Origin: Flavobacteriaceae bacterium
Lineage (GTDB): Bacteria; Bacteroidota; Bacteroidia; Flavobacteriales; Flavobacteriaceae
Reading direction: 5' to 3'
NCBI GenBank assembly: GCA_947451525.1
Contig: CANFZM010000001.1
Location: 124,001 to 188,000, forward strand
DNA length: 64,000 nt
This document shows positions 24,420 through 31,573 of this stretch, in pieces (positions within the stretch are counted from its first letter, which is position 1; every line of letters begins with the position of its first letter). The translations under genes were made by a program, and so were the position numbers. The notes beneath the pieces were generated by a model. It was not told the origin of the DNA and made no database searches. It was given only the letters and a program-made list of their open reading frames with translations.

Positions 24420-24587
24420 AAATTCTATTTTTATAGTATTTTAAAGGTCCTAAATTTTAACATTTCAAAATTGTAAATTTTATCAGTAAGACAATGTTAA
24501 TAATGCGTTAAAACTTACTTTGAATTGTTGCTTTTAAGGATGATTTATGATTTTGTTTTAGTAATTTTAAACTTTTTAATAGAAATA

Positions 24588-24706
24588 GTTTCGAGTTTCG
24601 AGTTTCGAGTTTCGAGTTTCGAGTTTCGAGTTTCGAGTTTCGAGTTTCGAGTTTCGAGTTTCGAGTTTCGAGTTTCGAGTTTCGAGTTTAAAGTTTAAAG
24701 TTTAAA
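24588..24706. repeat. Microsatellite: 14 x GTTTCGA + 3 x GTTTAAA
   Basis: Fourteen exact copies of GTTTCGA (24588-24685) followed by three of GTTTAAA (24686-24706), with no mismatches. It lies in the 324-base gap between the divergent moxR and aldo/keto reductase genes. The rest of that gap is AT-rich with no gene. Exact copies suggest active slippage. Confidence 0.95.
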
Positions 24707-24743
24707 GTTATAAATGAAATGAAAATAATTAAAATATAAATAT

Positions 24744-25640
24744 ATGTCTGCAAAATCTGAAAACCAGAAACCTACTAAACCAACGCTATCTCCAATCATT
24801 GCAGGAACTATGAATTGGGGCGTATGGGATAAAAAATTAAGTACTACCGAAATGGTGCATTTGATAAACATTTGTATCGAAAATAAAATCACCACTTTTG
24901 ACCATGCCGATATTTATGGCGATTATACTACCGAAGCACAATTTGGAAAAGCATTTGGCCAAAGCAAAATATCAAGAGATCGATTGGAATTAATTTCCAA
25001 ATGTGGAATCCAACATACCAATGGGAGACCGAACGCCATCAAGCATTATGATTATTCGAAAGAGTATATTATTTGGTCGGTAGAAAATTCACTTAAAAAT
25101 CTTCAAACCGATTATTTAGATGTTTTGCTTTTGCACCGTCCAAGCCCGTTGATGGTTGCCGATGAAATTGCAGAAGCCGTAGAAAAATTAAAACAAGAAG
25201 GGAAAATTAAATCGTTTGGATTGTCCAATTTTACCTCATCACAAAGCGAATTAATTCGAAGCAAGACCGAAATTAGTTTCAATCAAATTCAATTTTCAGC
25301 CACGCACCACGAAGCAATGTTGGACGGCAGTTTAGATTATATGCAACTGCACAACATTACACCAATGTCTTGGAATCCGCTAGGAACTGTTTTTAGAGAA
25401 GACATTGACCAAACCCGAAGATTGAAAAAACTTTTGGTACAATTGGTAGAAAAATATGGTGTAGGTTCGGATACTATTCTTTTGGCGTGGGTTTTAAAAC
25501 ATCCATCTCACGTGCATCCTGTTGCGGGAACAGTGAATATTGCTCGAATTCAATCGTTGATGAAAGCGGTAGAATTGCCTTTGGACAATTTGGATTGGTT
25601 TGCAATTTGGACCGAAAGTATGGGGAATAAAGTCCCTTAA
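24744..25640 (+). CDS. Aldo/keto reductase (YdhF-like)
   Basis: A 298-residue TIM-barrel NADPH oxidoreductase. The catalytic tetrad is visible as D53, Y58 (FDHADIYGDY), K86 (LISKCGI) and H131 (LLLHRPSPL). The C-terminal cofactor segment reads VAGTVNIARIQ. It resembles E. coli YdhF in the HADIYG motif. Substrate unknown. It is preceded by the GTTTCGA microsatellite, whose last unit ends 37 bases before the ATG. Confidence 0.9.
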   Translation: MSAKSENQKPTKPTLSPIIAGTMNWGVWDKKLSTTEMVHLINICIENKITTFDHADIYGDYTTEAQFGKAFGQSKISRDRLELISKCGIQHTNGRPNAIKHYDYSKEYIIWSVENSLKNLQTDYLDVLLLHRPSPLMVADEIAEAVEKLKQEGKIKSFGLSNFTSSQSELIRSKTEISFNQIQFSATHHEAMLDGSLDYMQLHNITPMSWNPLGTVFREDIDQTRRLKKLLVQLVEKYGVGSDTILLAWVLKHPSHVHPVAGTVNIARIQSLMKAVELPLDNLDWFAIWTESMGNKVP

Positions 25641-25650
25641 ATAAGTTGGC

Positions 25651-25706
25651 AGTGCTCGGTGTTCAGTAGGCAGTTACTGAACACCGAGCACTGAACACTG
25701 AACACT
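25651..25706. repeat. Heptad repeat with perfect 18-bp inverted arms
   Basis: AGTGCTC, GGTGTTC, AGTAGGC, AGTT, then ACTGAAC, ACCGAGC, ACTGAAC, ACTGAAC, ACT. Bases 25651-25668 and 25675-25692 are exact reverse complements. It occupies the gap between the reductase stop and the next start. Confidence 0.85.
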
Positions 25707-25712
25707 AAAATT

Positions 25713-26858
25713 ATGCTCAACAAACGCCTTCTCATTAAAAACCTCCTTGCTCACAATGATGAGAGCAGTTTTTATGATAAGAAACGGCAGTTGAATTTGC
25801 ATTCTAAAGAAGGGAAAGCCAAGTTTTTGAAACACATTTGTGCTTTATCCAACTCCAATCCTTCTAACAATTCCTATATAGTGGTTGGTGTGGAAGATCA
25901 GGATAATGAAATTACGGGCGATGATTTTTTTGACGACAGTCGGATTCAGAATTTGGTTAATGCGTATTTAGAAAATCCACCTAAGATTCAATACGAGAAT
26001 GTGCCTTTTCCTAATTTACCAAAGGATAAAGTGGTTGGCTTAGTAACCATCAAACCCAAATCGAAAACTTCGTCTTTCAAGAAAAACATTCATACCATTC
26101 TTGCTCATACAGTTTTTGTTCGTCGGGGTAGCAATTCTACTCCCACGGAAGATAAAATTCCATATTCCAAACAGAATATTGAAACGGTAATTAGCATTGA
26201 AAACAATTCCCGAAATAGCATCGCTCATACGCTTGATGGTGTTATTGATTTTGTAAATAATCGGCACAAAGACATGCCGTCAAAATATAAAGTTTTCAAA
26301 GAATTATTTGTGATTTGTTGGGCAGGAATTCCTAAAAAAGTACGCGATAAAACCTTCTTTTCCAGAGTAGATATCGAACTCATCAACGAACAAGTAAAAC
26401 TGTTTTATTCGGCACAAGATGAAGTAGAAATATTTTATGATGAAAATACCTTTACCATTATTGAATACGTGCCACTAGGGTTGAACGACAAAACAAGTTA
26501 TTACCCATTAGAGCAACAAAAGATTTCTTTTTATGATAATGGTTATTATAAAATTGAGACCGAAATGCTCTTTGAGCCTCCGCAATACAACCGAAAAGTA
26601 TTGTATCATATTTACAATTCTACTTTGAGTTTGCTAAATAAATTACAAAAAGGATTTGAACTTACAGATCGGGAAGAACTAGATTTGGTAAATGTTGCGT
26701 CCACCTTAATGCTTTGCTACCTCAACGGATTTGAAGATGCCAAACAAAAATTAATTGATGCCAAATCTTTATTAAAACAGCATGAAAATAGAACAGTTTA
26801 TGTCAATTTCAAAGAAGTGATGCGCGTTTTAAGGAAAATGAAGTATGGTGGAAAATAA
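25713..26858 (+). CDS. AlbA_2 (Schlafen-type) domain protein
   Basis: A 381-residue protein. Residues about 16-145 match the AlbA_2/Schlafen core: ESSFYDKKRQLNLHSKEGK start, FLKHICALSNSN, SYIVVGVEDQDNEITG, and VFVRRGSNSTPT near residue 135. The C-terminal two thirds, from about 170, are a helical/beta region conserved in flavobacteria but without known activity. AlbA_2 proteins are putative ATP- or nucleic-acid-binding regulators; some Schlafen relatives cut tRNA. No partner gene is seen. Function unknown. Confidence 0.8.
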   Translation: MLNKRLLIKNLLAHNDESSFYDKKRQLNLHSKEGKAKFLKHICALSNSNPSNNSYIVVGVEDQDNEITGDDFFDDSRIQNLVNAYLENPPKIQYENVPFPNLPKDKVVGLVTIKPKSKTSSFKKNIHTILAHTVFVRRGSNSTPTEDKIPYSKQNIETVISIENNSRNSIAHTLDGVIDFVNNRHKDMPSKYKVFKELFVICWAGIPKKVRDKTFFSRVDIELINEQVKLFYSAQDEVEIFYDENTFTIIEYVPLGLNDKTSYYPLEQQKISFYDNGYYKIETEMLFEPPQYNRKVLYHIYNSTLSLLNKLQKGFELTDREELDLVNVASTLMLCYLNGFEDAKQKLIDAKSLLKQHENRTVYVNFKEVMRVLRKMKYGGK

Positions 26859-26877
26859 TAATTGATGCTATTTGAGT

Positions 26878-26885
26878 TACTTTTG
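26878..26885 (+). promoter_or_regulatory. -7 box for the phosphoesterase
   Basis: TACTTTTG, 20 bases before the ATG at 26906. It starts 20 bases after the previous stop. Confidence 0.6.
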
Positions 26886-26905
26886 CAACAGATTTTAAAA
26901 TAAAA

Positions 26906-27643
26906 ATGAACAGAACATTAGTAATAGGCGACATTCATGGCGGTTTGCGGGCAATACACCAAATTATGGAGCGCGCAATCGTAACTAGCAAGGATACTTT
27001 AATCTTTCTAGGAGATTATGTAGATGGTTGGAGTCAATCGCCACAAGTGCTCGATTTTTTGATAGATATAAAAGAAAAGCAAAATTGCATCTTCCTTAGG
27101 GGTAATCACGATGAATTGTTGTTGGATTGGTTGTCTGGAAATACCGGAAACTTTAATGAAACCATGTGGTTTAAACATGGTGGAGAAGCAACGGTAACGG
27201 CTTATGCAACTGTTTCGGAAGCCACTAAAAAAGCACATATTGCATTTTTAAAATCCTTACAAAATTACTATCACGACGAGCAAAATCGCTTGTTCATTCA
27301 TGCTGGTTTTACCAATATGAATGGGGTAACCTATGAATATTTTCCGAAATTGTTTTATTGGGATAGAACCTTGTGGGAAACTGCATTGGCATTAAACGAA
27401 GATTTAGATAAAGACAGTTTTTTTTATCCAAAACGATTCACTTTGTACGATGAAATTTATATTGGGCACACCCCCGTAACTAAGATAGAACAAATCACTC
27501 CCATAAAAAAAGCATGCGTCTGGAATGTAGATACTGGTGCTGCGTTCAAAGGTCCATTGACTATTATGGATGTTGACACTAAAGAATTTTGGCAAAGTGA
27601 ACCTCTTCCGCATTTATATCCTACAGAAAAAGGGAGAAATTAA
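26906..27643 (+). CDS. Metallophosphoesterase (PPP-type serine/threonine phosphatase)
   Basis: A 245-residue calcineurin-like phosphoesterase. Motifs are complete: GDIHGG (residues 8-13), GDYVDG (36-41), GNHDE (66-70), IHAG near 131 and GHTP near 190. The layout is that of bacteriophage-lambda-type PPP phosphatases, which remove phosphate from proteins or small molecules. It has its own promoter box. It is followed at once by GTAGGTT heptads. Confidence 0.9.
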   Translation: MNRTLVIGDIHGGLRAIHQIMERAIVTSKDTLIFLGDYVDGWSQSPQVLDFLIDIKEKQNCIFLRGNHDELLLDWLSGNTGNFNETMWFKHGGEATVTAYATVSEATKKAHIAFLKSLQNYYHDEQNRLFIHAGFTNMNGVTYEYFPKLFYWDRTLWETALALNEDLDKDSFFYPKRFTLYDEIYIGHTPVTKIEQITPIKKACVWNVDTGAAFKGPLTIMDVDTKEFWQSEPLPHLYPTEKGRN

Positions 27644-27678
27644 AAGGGTTTTAGGTTGTAGGTTATGGGTTGTAGGTT
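27644..27678. repeat. Heptad repeat (GTAGGTT type)
   Basis: AAGGGTT, TTAGGTT, GTAGGTT, ATGGGTT, GTAGGTT in register, starting at the base after the phosphoesterase stop. It uses the same unit as the repeat at 13310. Confidence 0.8.
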
Positions 27679-27739
27679 CAATGTTTTGTTCTTAATATTG
27701 CCATCGATTTTTGAAATTGCAATTGATATTGAATTGATT

Positions 27740-27769
27740 TTTGCCATTGAATTGGAATCTGTATCTTTG
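27740..27769 (+). promoter_or_regulatory. Promoter of the barrel/PhnA pair
   Basis: TTTG at 27740-27743, an 18-base spacer, then TATCTTTG at 27762-27769, ending 18 bases before the ATG at 27788. Both elements match. Confidence 0.7.
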
Positions 27770-27787
27770 TATTCTAAATAAAAACAA

Positions 27788-28279
27788 ATGAAAAAAATTA
27801 TTGTTTTATCGTTTATCTTAGTTTCTACTTTTGTTACTGCACAAGCATATAAAGGCAAAGGAGACGTGAAATTTCAAGTAGGAGCCAATCTTCAAAAATG
27901 GGGTTCTGGAATCTCTGCTTCTACTGATTTTGGTTTAGGTGAAAATATGTCGTTTGGATTTGTCGCTTCCTATTTATTGAATACTACCACTATTTATGGA
28001 ACACCAAAGTTTGTTGATAGAGTAGATGTAAAAGCACGTTTTAATGCTAATTTAGGTAATGTGCTTAAAATTAGTGATAAGGCCGATGTTTATCCGGGTT
28101 TGGATTTAGGATTGCGTAATTTTGGAGGACATCTTGGAGCGCGCTATTTCTTTACTAATGGTTTTGGTGTTTACAGTGAAGCCGGATTTCCTATTGCTAA
28201 ATATAAAACAGACCCAAGTGGATACGATTATTTAAACAATCAATTTGTTTTTACAATTGGTGCTTCCTTTAATTTATAA
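27788..28279 (+). CDS. Small outer-membrane beta-barrel protein
   Basis: A 163-residue protein with a signal peptide (1-18, ending VTAQ) and about eight amphipathic strands. It ends in F-V-F-T-I-G-A-S-F-N-L, typical of an outer-membrane barrel. From memory it matches a flavobacterial family labelled DUF6646. Function unknown. It starts 18 bases after a clear promoter and is followed after 17 bases by the PhnA-domain gene. Confidence 0.75.
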   Translation: MKKIIVLSFILVSTFVTAQAYKGKGDVKFQVGANLQKWGSGISASTDFGLGENMSFGFVASYLLNTTTIYGTPKFVDRVDVKARFNANLGNVLKISDKADVYPGLDLGLRNFGGHLGARYFFTNGFGVYSEAGFPIAKYKTDPSGYDYLNNQFVFTIGASFNL

Positions 28280-28296
28280 TTAAATAAAAAAACAAA

Positions 28297-28872
28297 ATGA
28301 GTGTTGTTACAGAAAAAAGATTGAAAGACAGAAGTGGTTCTAAATGCGAAATCAGCGGAAGCGATGAAAATTTAGTACTTTATATAGTAGCGCCAAAAAC
28401 AGAGGCTACTCCAGAAAACTGTATTTTAATTACAAAATCGTTAAAAGATCAAATTGAAAATCCTGAAACCACCAATGCCAATGACTGGCGTGGTTTGAGT
28501 GACAGTATGTGGAACGAAAATCTTCCGGTGCAAATTGTTTCTTGGAGAATGCATGCACGATTGAAAAATATGGATATGTTAGAAATGATGTATTTGGATG
28601 AAGATGCTTTAGAATGGGCAAAGGCTACTGGTGAAGCGGATGATGATGATGGAAAAATTGTACACAAAGATTCTAACGGAAATGTTCTTTTAGATGGAGA
28701 TTCTGTGGTATTAATTAAAGATTTAGATGTAAAAGGTGCTACTTTTACTGCTAAACGTGGTGCTGCTGTACACAATATTAAATTAGTTTGGGACGATGCT
28801 ACTCTTATTGAAGGACGCGTTGAAGGACAACATATTTATATTTTAACACAATACGTTAAGAAAACGAAGTAA
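28297..28872 (+). CDS. PhnA-domain protein
   Basis: A 191-residue protein whose C-terminal part (about 120-190) is a PhnA domain (KDSNGNVLLDGDSVVLIKDL, then KRGAAVHNI). The N-terminal segment should hold a zinc ribbon with a CxxC knuckle, but only one cysteine is visible (C17 in SKCEISGS), so the metal site looks degenerate. Despite the old name alkylphosphonate-uptake protein, PhnA has no proven part in phosphonate breakdown. A hairpin terminator follows. Confidence 0.85.
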   Translation: MSVVTEKRLKDRSGSKCEISGSDENLVLYIVAPKTEATPENCILITKSLKDQIENPETTNANDWRGLSDSMWNENLPVQIVSWRMHARLKNMDMLEMMYLDEDALEWAKATGEADDDDGKIVHKDSNGNVLLDGDSVVLIKDLDVKGATFTAKRGAAVHNIKLVWDDATLIEGRVEGQHIYILTQYVKKTK

Positions 28873-28885
28873 TTATAACGTTTTT

Positions 28886-28946
28886 GTCCTTCCTACGAAG
28901 GAGGAATCCCATTAAATTGATGAGATTCCTCGTGCCTCGGAATGAC
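28886..28946. repeat. REP-like inverted element
   Basis: Arms 28886-28910 and 28922-28946 pair imperfectly (CCTACGAAGGAGGAATC against GATTCCTCGTGCCTCGG). Same family as 19681-19741, here with several mismatches. Confidence 0.7.
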
Positions 28947-28955
28947 AACAATACG

Positions 28956-28986
28956 AAAAAGCGTCCTGAAATTCAGGACGCTTTTT
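28956..28986. terminator. Bidirectional terminator
   Basis: A 14-bp stem (28956-28969 with 28973-28986; core AGCGTCCTGA with TCAGGACGCT) and a 3-base loop with A and T tracts outside. It lies between the PhnA gene and the convergent ALDH gene. Confidence 0.85.
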
Positions 28987-29023
28987 CTATTCTCTATATT
29001 CTATGTTCTTTATTCTCTAAAAT

Positions 29024-30577
29024 CTACAAATCAAATTTAATCCCTTGTGCTAAAGGTAAACTTGTAGTGTAATTAATTGTGTTGGTTTGTCTTCTCATAT
29101 AGGCTTTCCAAGCATCCGATCCTGACTCACGGCCACCACCTGTTTCTTTTTCACCACCAAAAGCACCACCAATTTCAGCACCAGAAGTTCCGATGTTTAC
29201 GTTAGCAATTCCACAATCGGAACCAGCAACTGATAAAAAGGCTTCTGCTTCTCGCAAATTGTTGGTCATAATTGCAGAAGATAATCCTTGTGCAACTCCG
29301 TTTTGAATAGCAATAGCATCGTGCACATCGCCAGAATATTTTATAAAATACAATACAGGTGCAAAAGTTTCGTGTTGTACAATTTCGAAGTCGTTTTTTG
29401 CTTCGGCAATGGCAGGTTTTACATAACAACCACTTTCATATCCTGCTCCAGAAAGAACGCCACCTTCAACAAGGATTTTTCCACCTTCGGCAACTACTTT
29501 TTCTAATGCTTGGTTGTACATTTCTACTGCATGGGTATCAATAAGTGGTCCAACGTGGTTGTTTTGATCTAATGGATTTCCAATTCGCAATTGTCCGTAA
29601 GCACCAACAATAGCGTCTCTTACTTTATCGTATATGCTTTCGTGAATGATTAATCTTCGAGTTGAAGTGCAACGTTGTCCTGCGGTTCCTACTGCTCCAA
29701 ATACTGCTCCGATAACCGTCATTTTAATGTCGGCATCTGGGGTTACAATAATAGCGTTGTTTCCGCCTAATTCTAATAAGGAGTTTCCTAAACGAGCCGC
29801 ACATGCTTGGGCTACAATTTTACCCATTCGGGTAGAACCTGTAGCAGAAACTAAAGGAACACGTTTATCATTAGTCATTAATTCTCCTACTTTATAATCG
29901 CCATTGATTAGGCAAGAAATTCCTTCTGGAAGGTTGTTTTCTTTTAATACTTCGGCAATGATATTTTGACAAGCAATTCCGCAAAGAGGTGTTTTTTCGG
30001 ATGGTTTCCAAACGCAAACATCACCACAAATCCAAGCCAATGCTGTGTTCCAAGCCCATACTGCTACTGGAAAGTTGAATGCCGAAATGATTCCGACTAC
30101 TCCCAACGAATGGTATTGTTCGTACATACGGTGTCCTGGGCGCTCGGAGTGCATGGTTAAACCGTGCAATTGACGCGAAAGACCTACTGCAAAATCGCAG
30201 ATGTCGATCATTTCTTGTACTTCACCATAGCCTTCTTGAAGGGATTTACCCATTTCGTAAGAAACTAATTTACCTAAGGCTTCTTTGTTTTTACGCAATT
30301 TATCTCCAAACTGACGTACAATTTCTCCACGTTGTGGCGCTGGCATTAGTTTGAAAGTTTTAAATGCTTCGGTAGCGGTTTGCATTACTTTTTCGTAATC
30401 TTCGGGTGTGGTAGTTTTTACTTTTCCTATTAATTGACCGTCTACTGGGGAGTAACTTTCAATAATTGGTCCGTTAGAAAAATGATTGTTTCCGGTTGAA
30501 GTTCCTTCGTTGATGGCTTTTACGCCTAAAGTTGCTAGTGCTTCCACCATTCCGAATTGTTGTGCAATTGTTGCCAT
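29024..30577 (-). CDS. ALDH7-type aldehyde dehydrogenase (aminoadipate semialdehyde / P6C)
   Basis: A 517-residue aldehyde dehydrogenase. The catalytic cysteine is C303 ([10 protein letters not shown]) and the general base E269 (LLELGGNN). It has the NAD site GSTRMGK near 247. [22 protein letters not shown]-like and [19 protein letters not shown] motifs are typical of the ALDH7 (antiquitin) group, which oxidises 2-aminoadipate semialdehyde in lysine breakdown. The start ATG lies at 30575-30577, 35 bases after a promoter box. It is near but not tightly linked to 3-hydroxyanthranilate dioxygenase. Confidence 0.9.
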   Translation of the reverse strand: [517 protein letters not shown]

Positions 30578-30612
30578 TGTATATTTTTTAGTTTTGTTCT
30601 TTATATTTTAAG

Positions 30613-30620
30613 CAAAAATA
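30613..30620 (-). promoter_or_regulatory. -7 box for the ALDH7-type gene
   Basis: TATTTTTG on the minus strand, 35 bases before the ATG at 30577. The rest of this 381-base gap holds direct words of the TTTCACTAAT type (about 30690-30735) and the RNA-like element at 30817. Confidence 0.55.
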
Positions 30621-30816
30621 GTGGATTATTTTGAATAATTGATAATTTAGGTGGTATCTTGATTAAGTAAACGTTTAGACACGAATTGCACTAATTTTCA
30701 CTAATCTGGGTTGTGGTAAATTTCACTAATTGCATCTGCACAAGGCAGATTTTTTAAACCATTAAGATAGTAAGGTTCATTAAGATTTATTCTTGTTTTA
30801 TTTTCGATGGTGGTTT

Positions 30817-30957
30817 TAGCCCAGATGGGAATGGAAAGCCCGGAGCAAAAAAAGCAAGTATTTCTTGTTTTAAAAAAGCGACCAACGGAAGCCCTTTTTA
30901 AAACAATAGAAATACTGCTTTTTTTGTGAGGACTTGTAATGTACAGCTGGATTGGCT
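30817..30957 (+). ncRNA. Structured intergenic element, copy B (Flavo-1-like?)
   Basis: Ends TAGCCCAGATGGGAATGG (from 30817) and ACAGCTGGATTGGCTT (to 30957), matching copy A at 12060. AGCCCAG can pair with CTG-GATT-GGCT. The centre is a near-perfect stem of about 30 bp (30847-30877 with 30894-30925) that is unrelated to the centre of copy A. It stops 2 bases before the nbaC stop codon on the other strand. No TAnnTTTG box lies directly upstream. Confidence 0.5.
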
Positions 30958-30958
30958 T

Positions 30959-31504
30959 CTAAAAACTTTCTTTATCTACAAATTTTGGGTTGGTTTCCAT
31001 GATGGTGCCGCAACTTTTGCAGGTGCGTTTTTCAAGGGAATTATAGTATTCTTTGAAATGGGGCAAGAAATCTTTTTCGATGTCGTGCAATTCAAAGTAG
31101 GCTTCGTGGAGTTTGTGGTTGCAGTTTTCGCAAAACCAAAGCAGACCATCGGTGAATCCTTTTCCGGCGCGCTTTCTTTCGATTACTAGACCAATAGAGT
31201 TATCGGTTCTACTTGGTGAATGCGGGACTTTGGCGGGTAATAGAAACATATCTCCAGCAGCTAAGTGCATGGCTTTTTTTTGTCCGTCTTCTTGAATATA
31301 AACGGTAATGTCGCCTTCAAGTTGGTAGAACCATTCTTCGGTTTCGTTGTAATGGTAGTCTTTTCGGGCATTAGGCCCCGCAACGACCATGACGATATAA
31401 TCTCCCGAATCGACATAAAGGTTTTTGTTTCCAACTGGGGGAAGCAACAGATGGCGGTTTTGCTCTATCCACTGGTGTAGATTAAATGGTTTTGAAGTTG
31501 CCAT
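30959..31504 (-). CDS. nbaC: 3-hydroxyanthranilate 3,4-dioxygenase
   Basis: A 181-residue cupin dioxygenase that opens 3-hydroxyanthranilate, the kynurenine-pathway step toward quinolinate/NAD or further breakdown. Iron ligands H51, E57 and H95 and the second metal site C125, C128, C162, C165 are all visible, at the positions I recall for the Cupriavidus enzyme. Arg residues for substrate binding include R47 and R99. It lies alone: no kynureninase or monooxygenase gene is in the window. Its 3' end abuts the RNA-like element on the opposite strand. Confidence 0.93.
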   Translation of the reverse strand: MATSKPFNLHQWIEQNRHLLLPPVGNKNLYVDSGDYIVMVVAGPNARKDYHYNETEEWFYQLEGDITVYIQEDGQKKAMHLAAGDMFLLPAKVPHSPSRTDNSIGLVIERKRAGKGFTDGLLWFCENCNHKLHEAYFELHDIEKDFLPHFKEYYNSLEKRTCKSCGTIMETNPKFVDKESF

Positions 31505-31539
31505 ATCTTGTAATTTTTTACGAATTTACTAAAAATAAA

Positions 31540-31563
31540 AAAGGTTAGCTTGCACTAACCTTT
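31540..31563. terminator. Terminator after the secreted nuclease
   Basis: AAAGGTTAG (31540-31548), loop CTTGCA, CTAACCTTT (31555-31563). On the minus strand it is followed by a T-rich tract, 11 bases after the nuclease stop. Confidence 0.7.
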
Positions 31564-31573
31564 AAAATATATA

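Noticed and set aside
24588..24706. GTTTCGA array considered as a CRISPR
   Set aside because: The units are contiguous 7-mers without spacers and no cas gene is near.
28884..29072. Plus-strand 62-codon frame after the PhnA gene
   Set aside because: It crosses a REP-like element and a terminator and then runs antisense to the ALDH gene.
29024..31504. ALDH plus nbaC considered as a 2-aminomuconate pathway pair
   Set aside because: The dehydrogenase has ALDH7 (antiquitin) features rather than 2-aminomuconate semialdehyde dehydrogenase features, and the genes are 381 bases apart.
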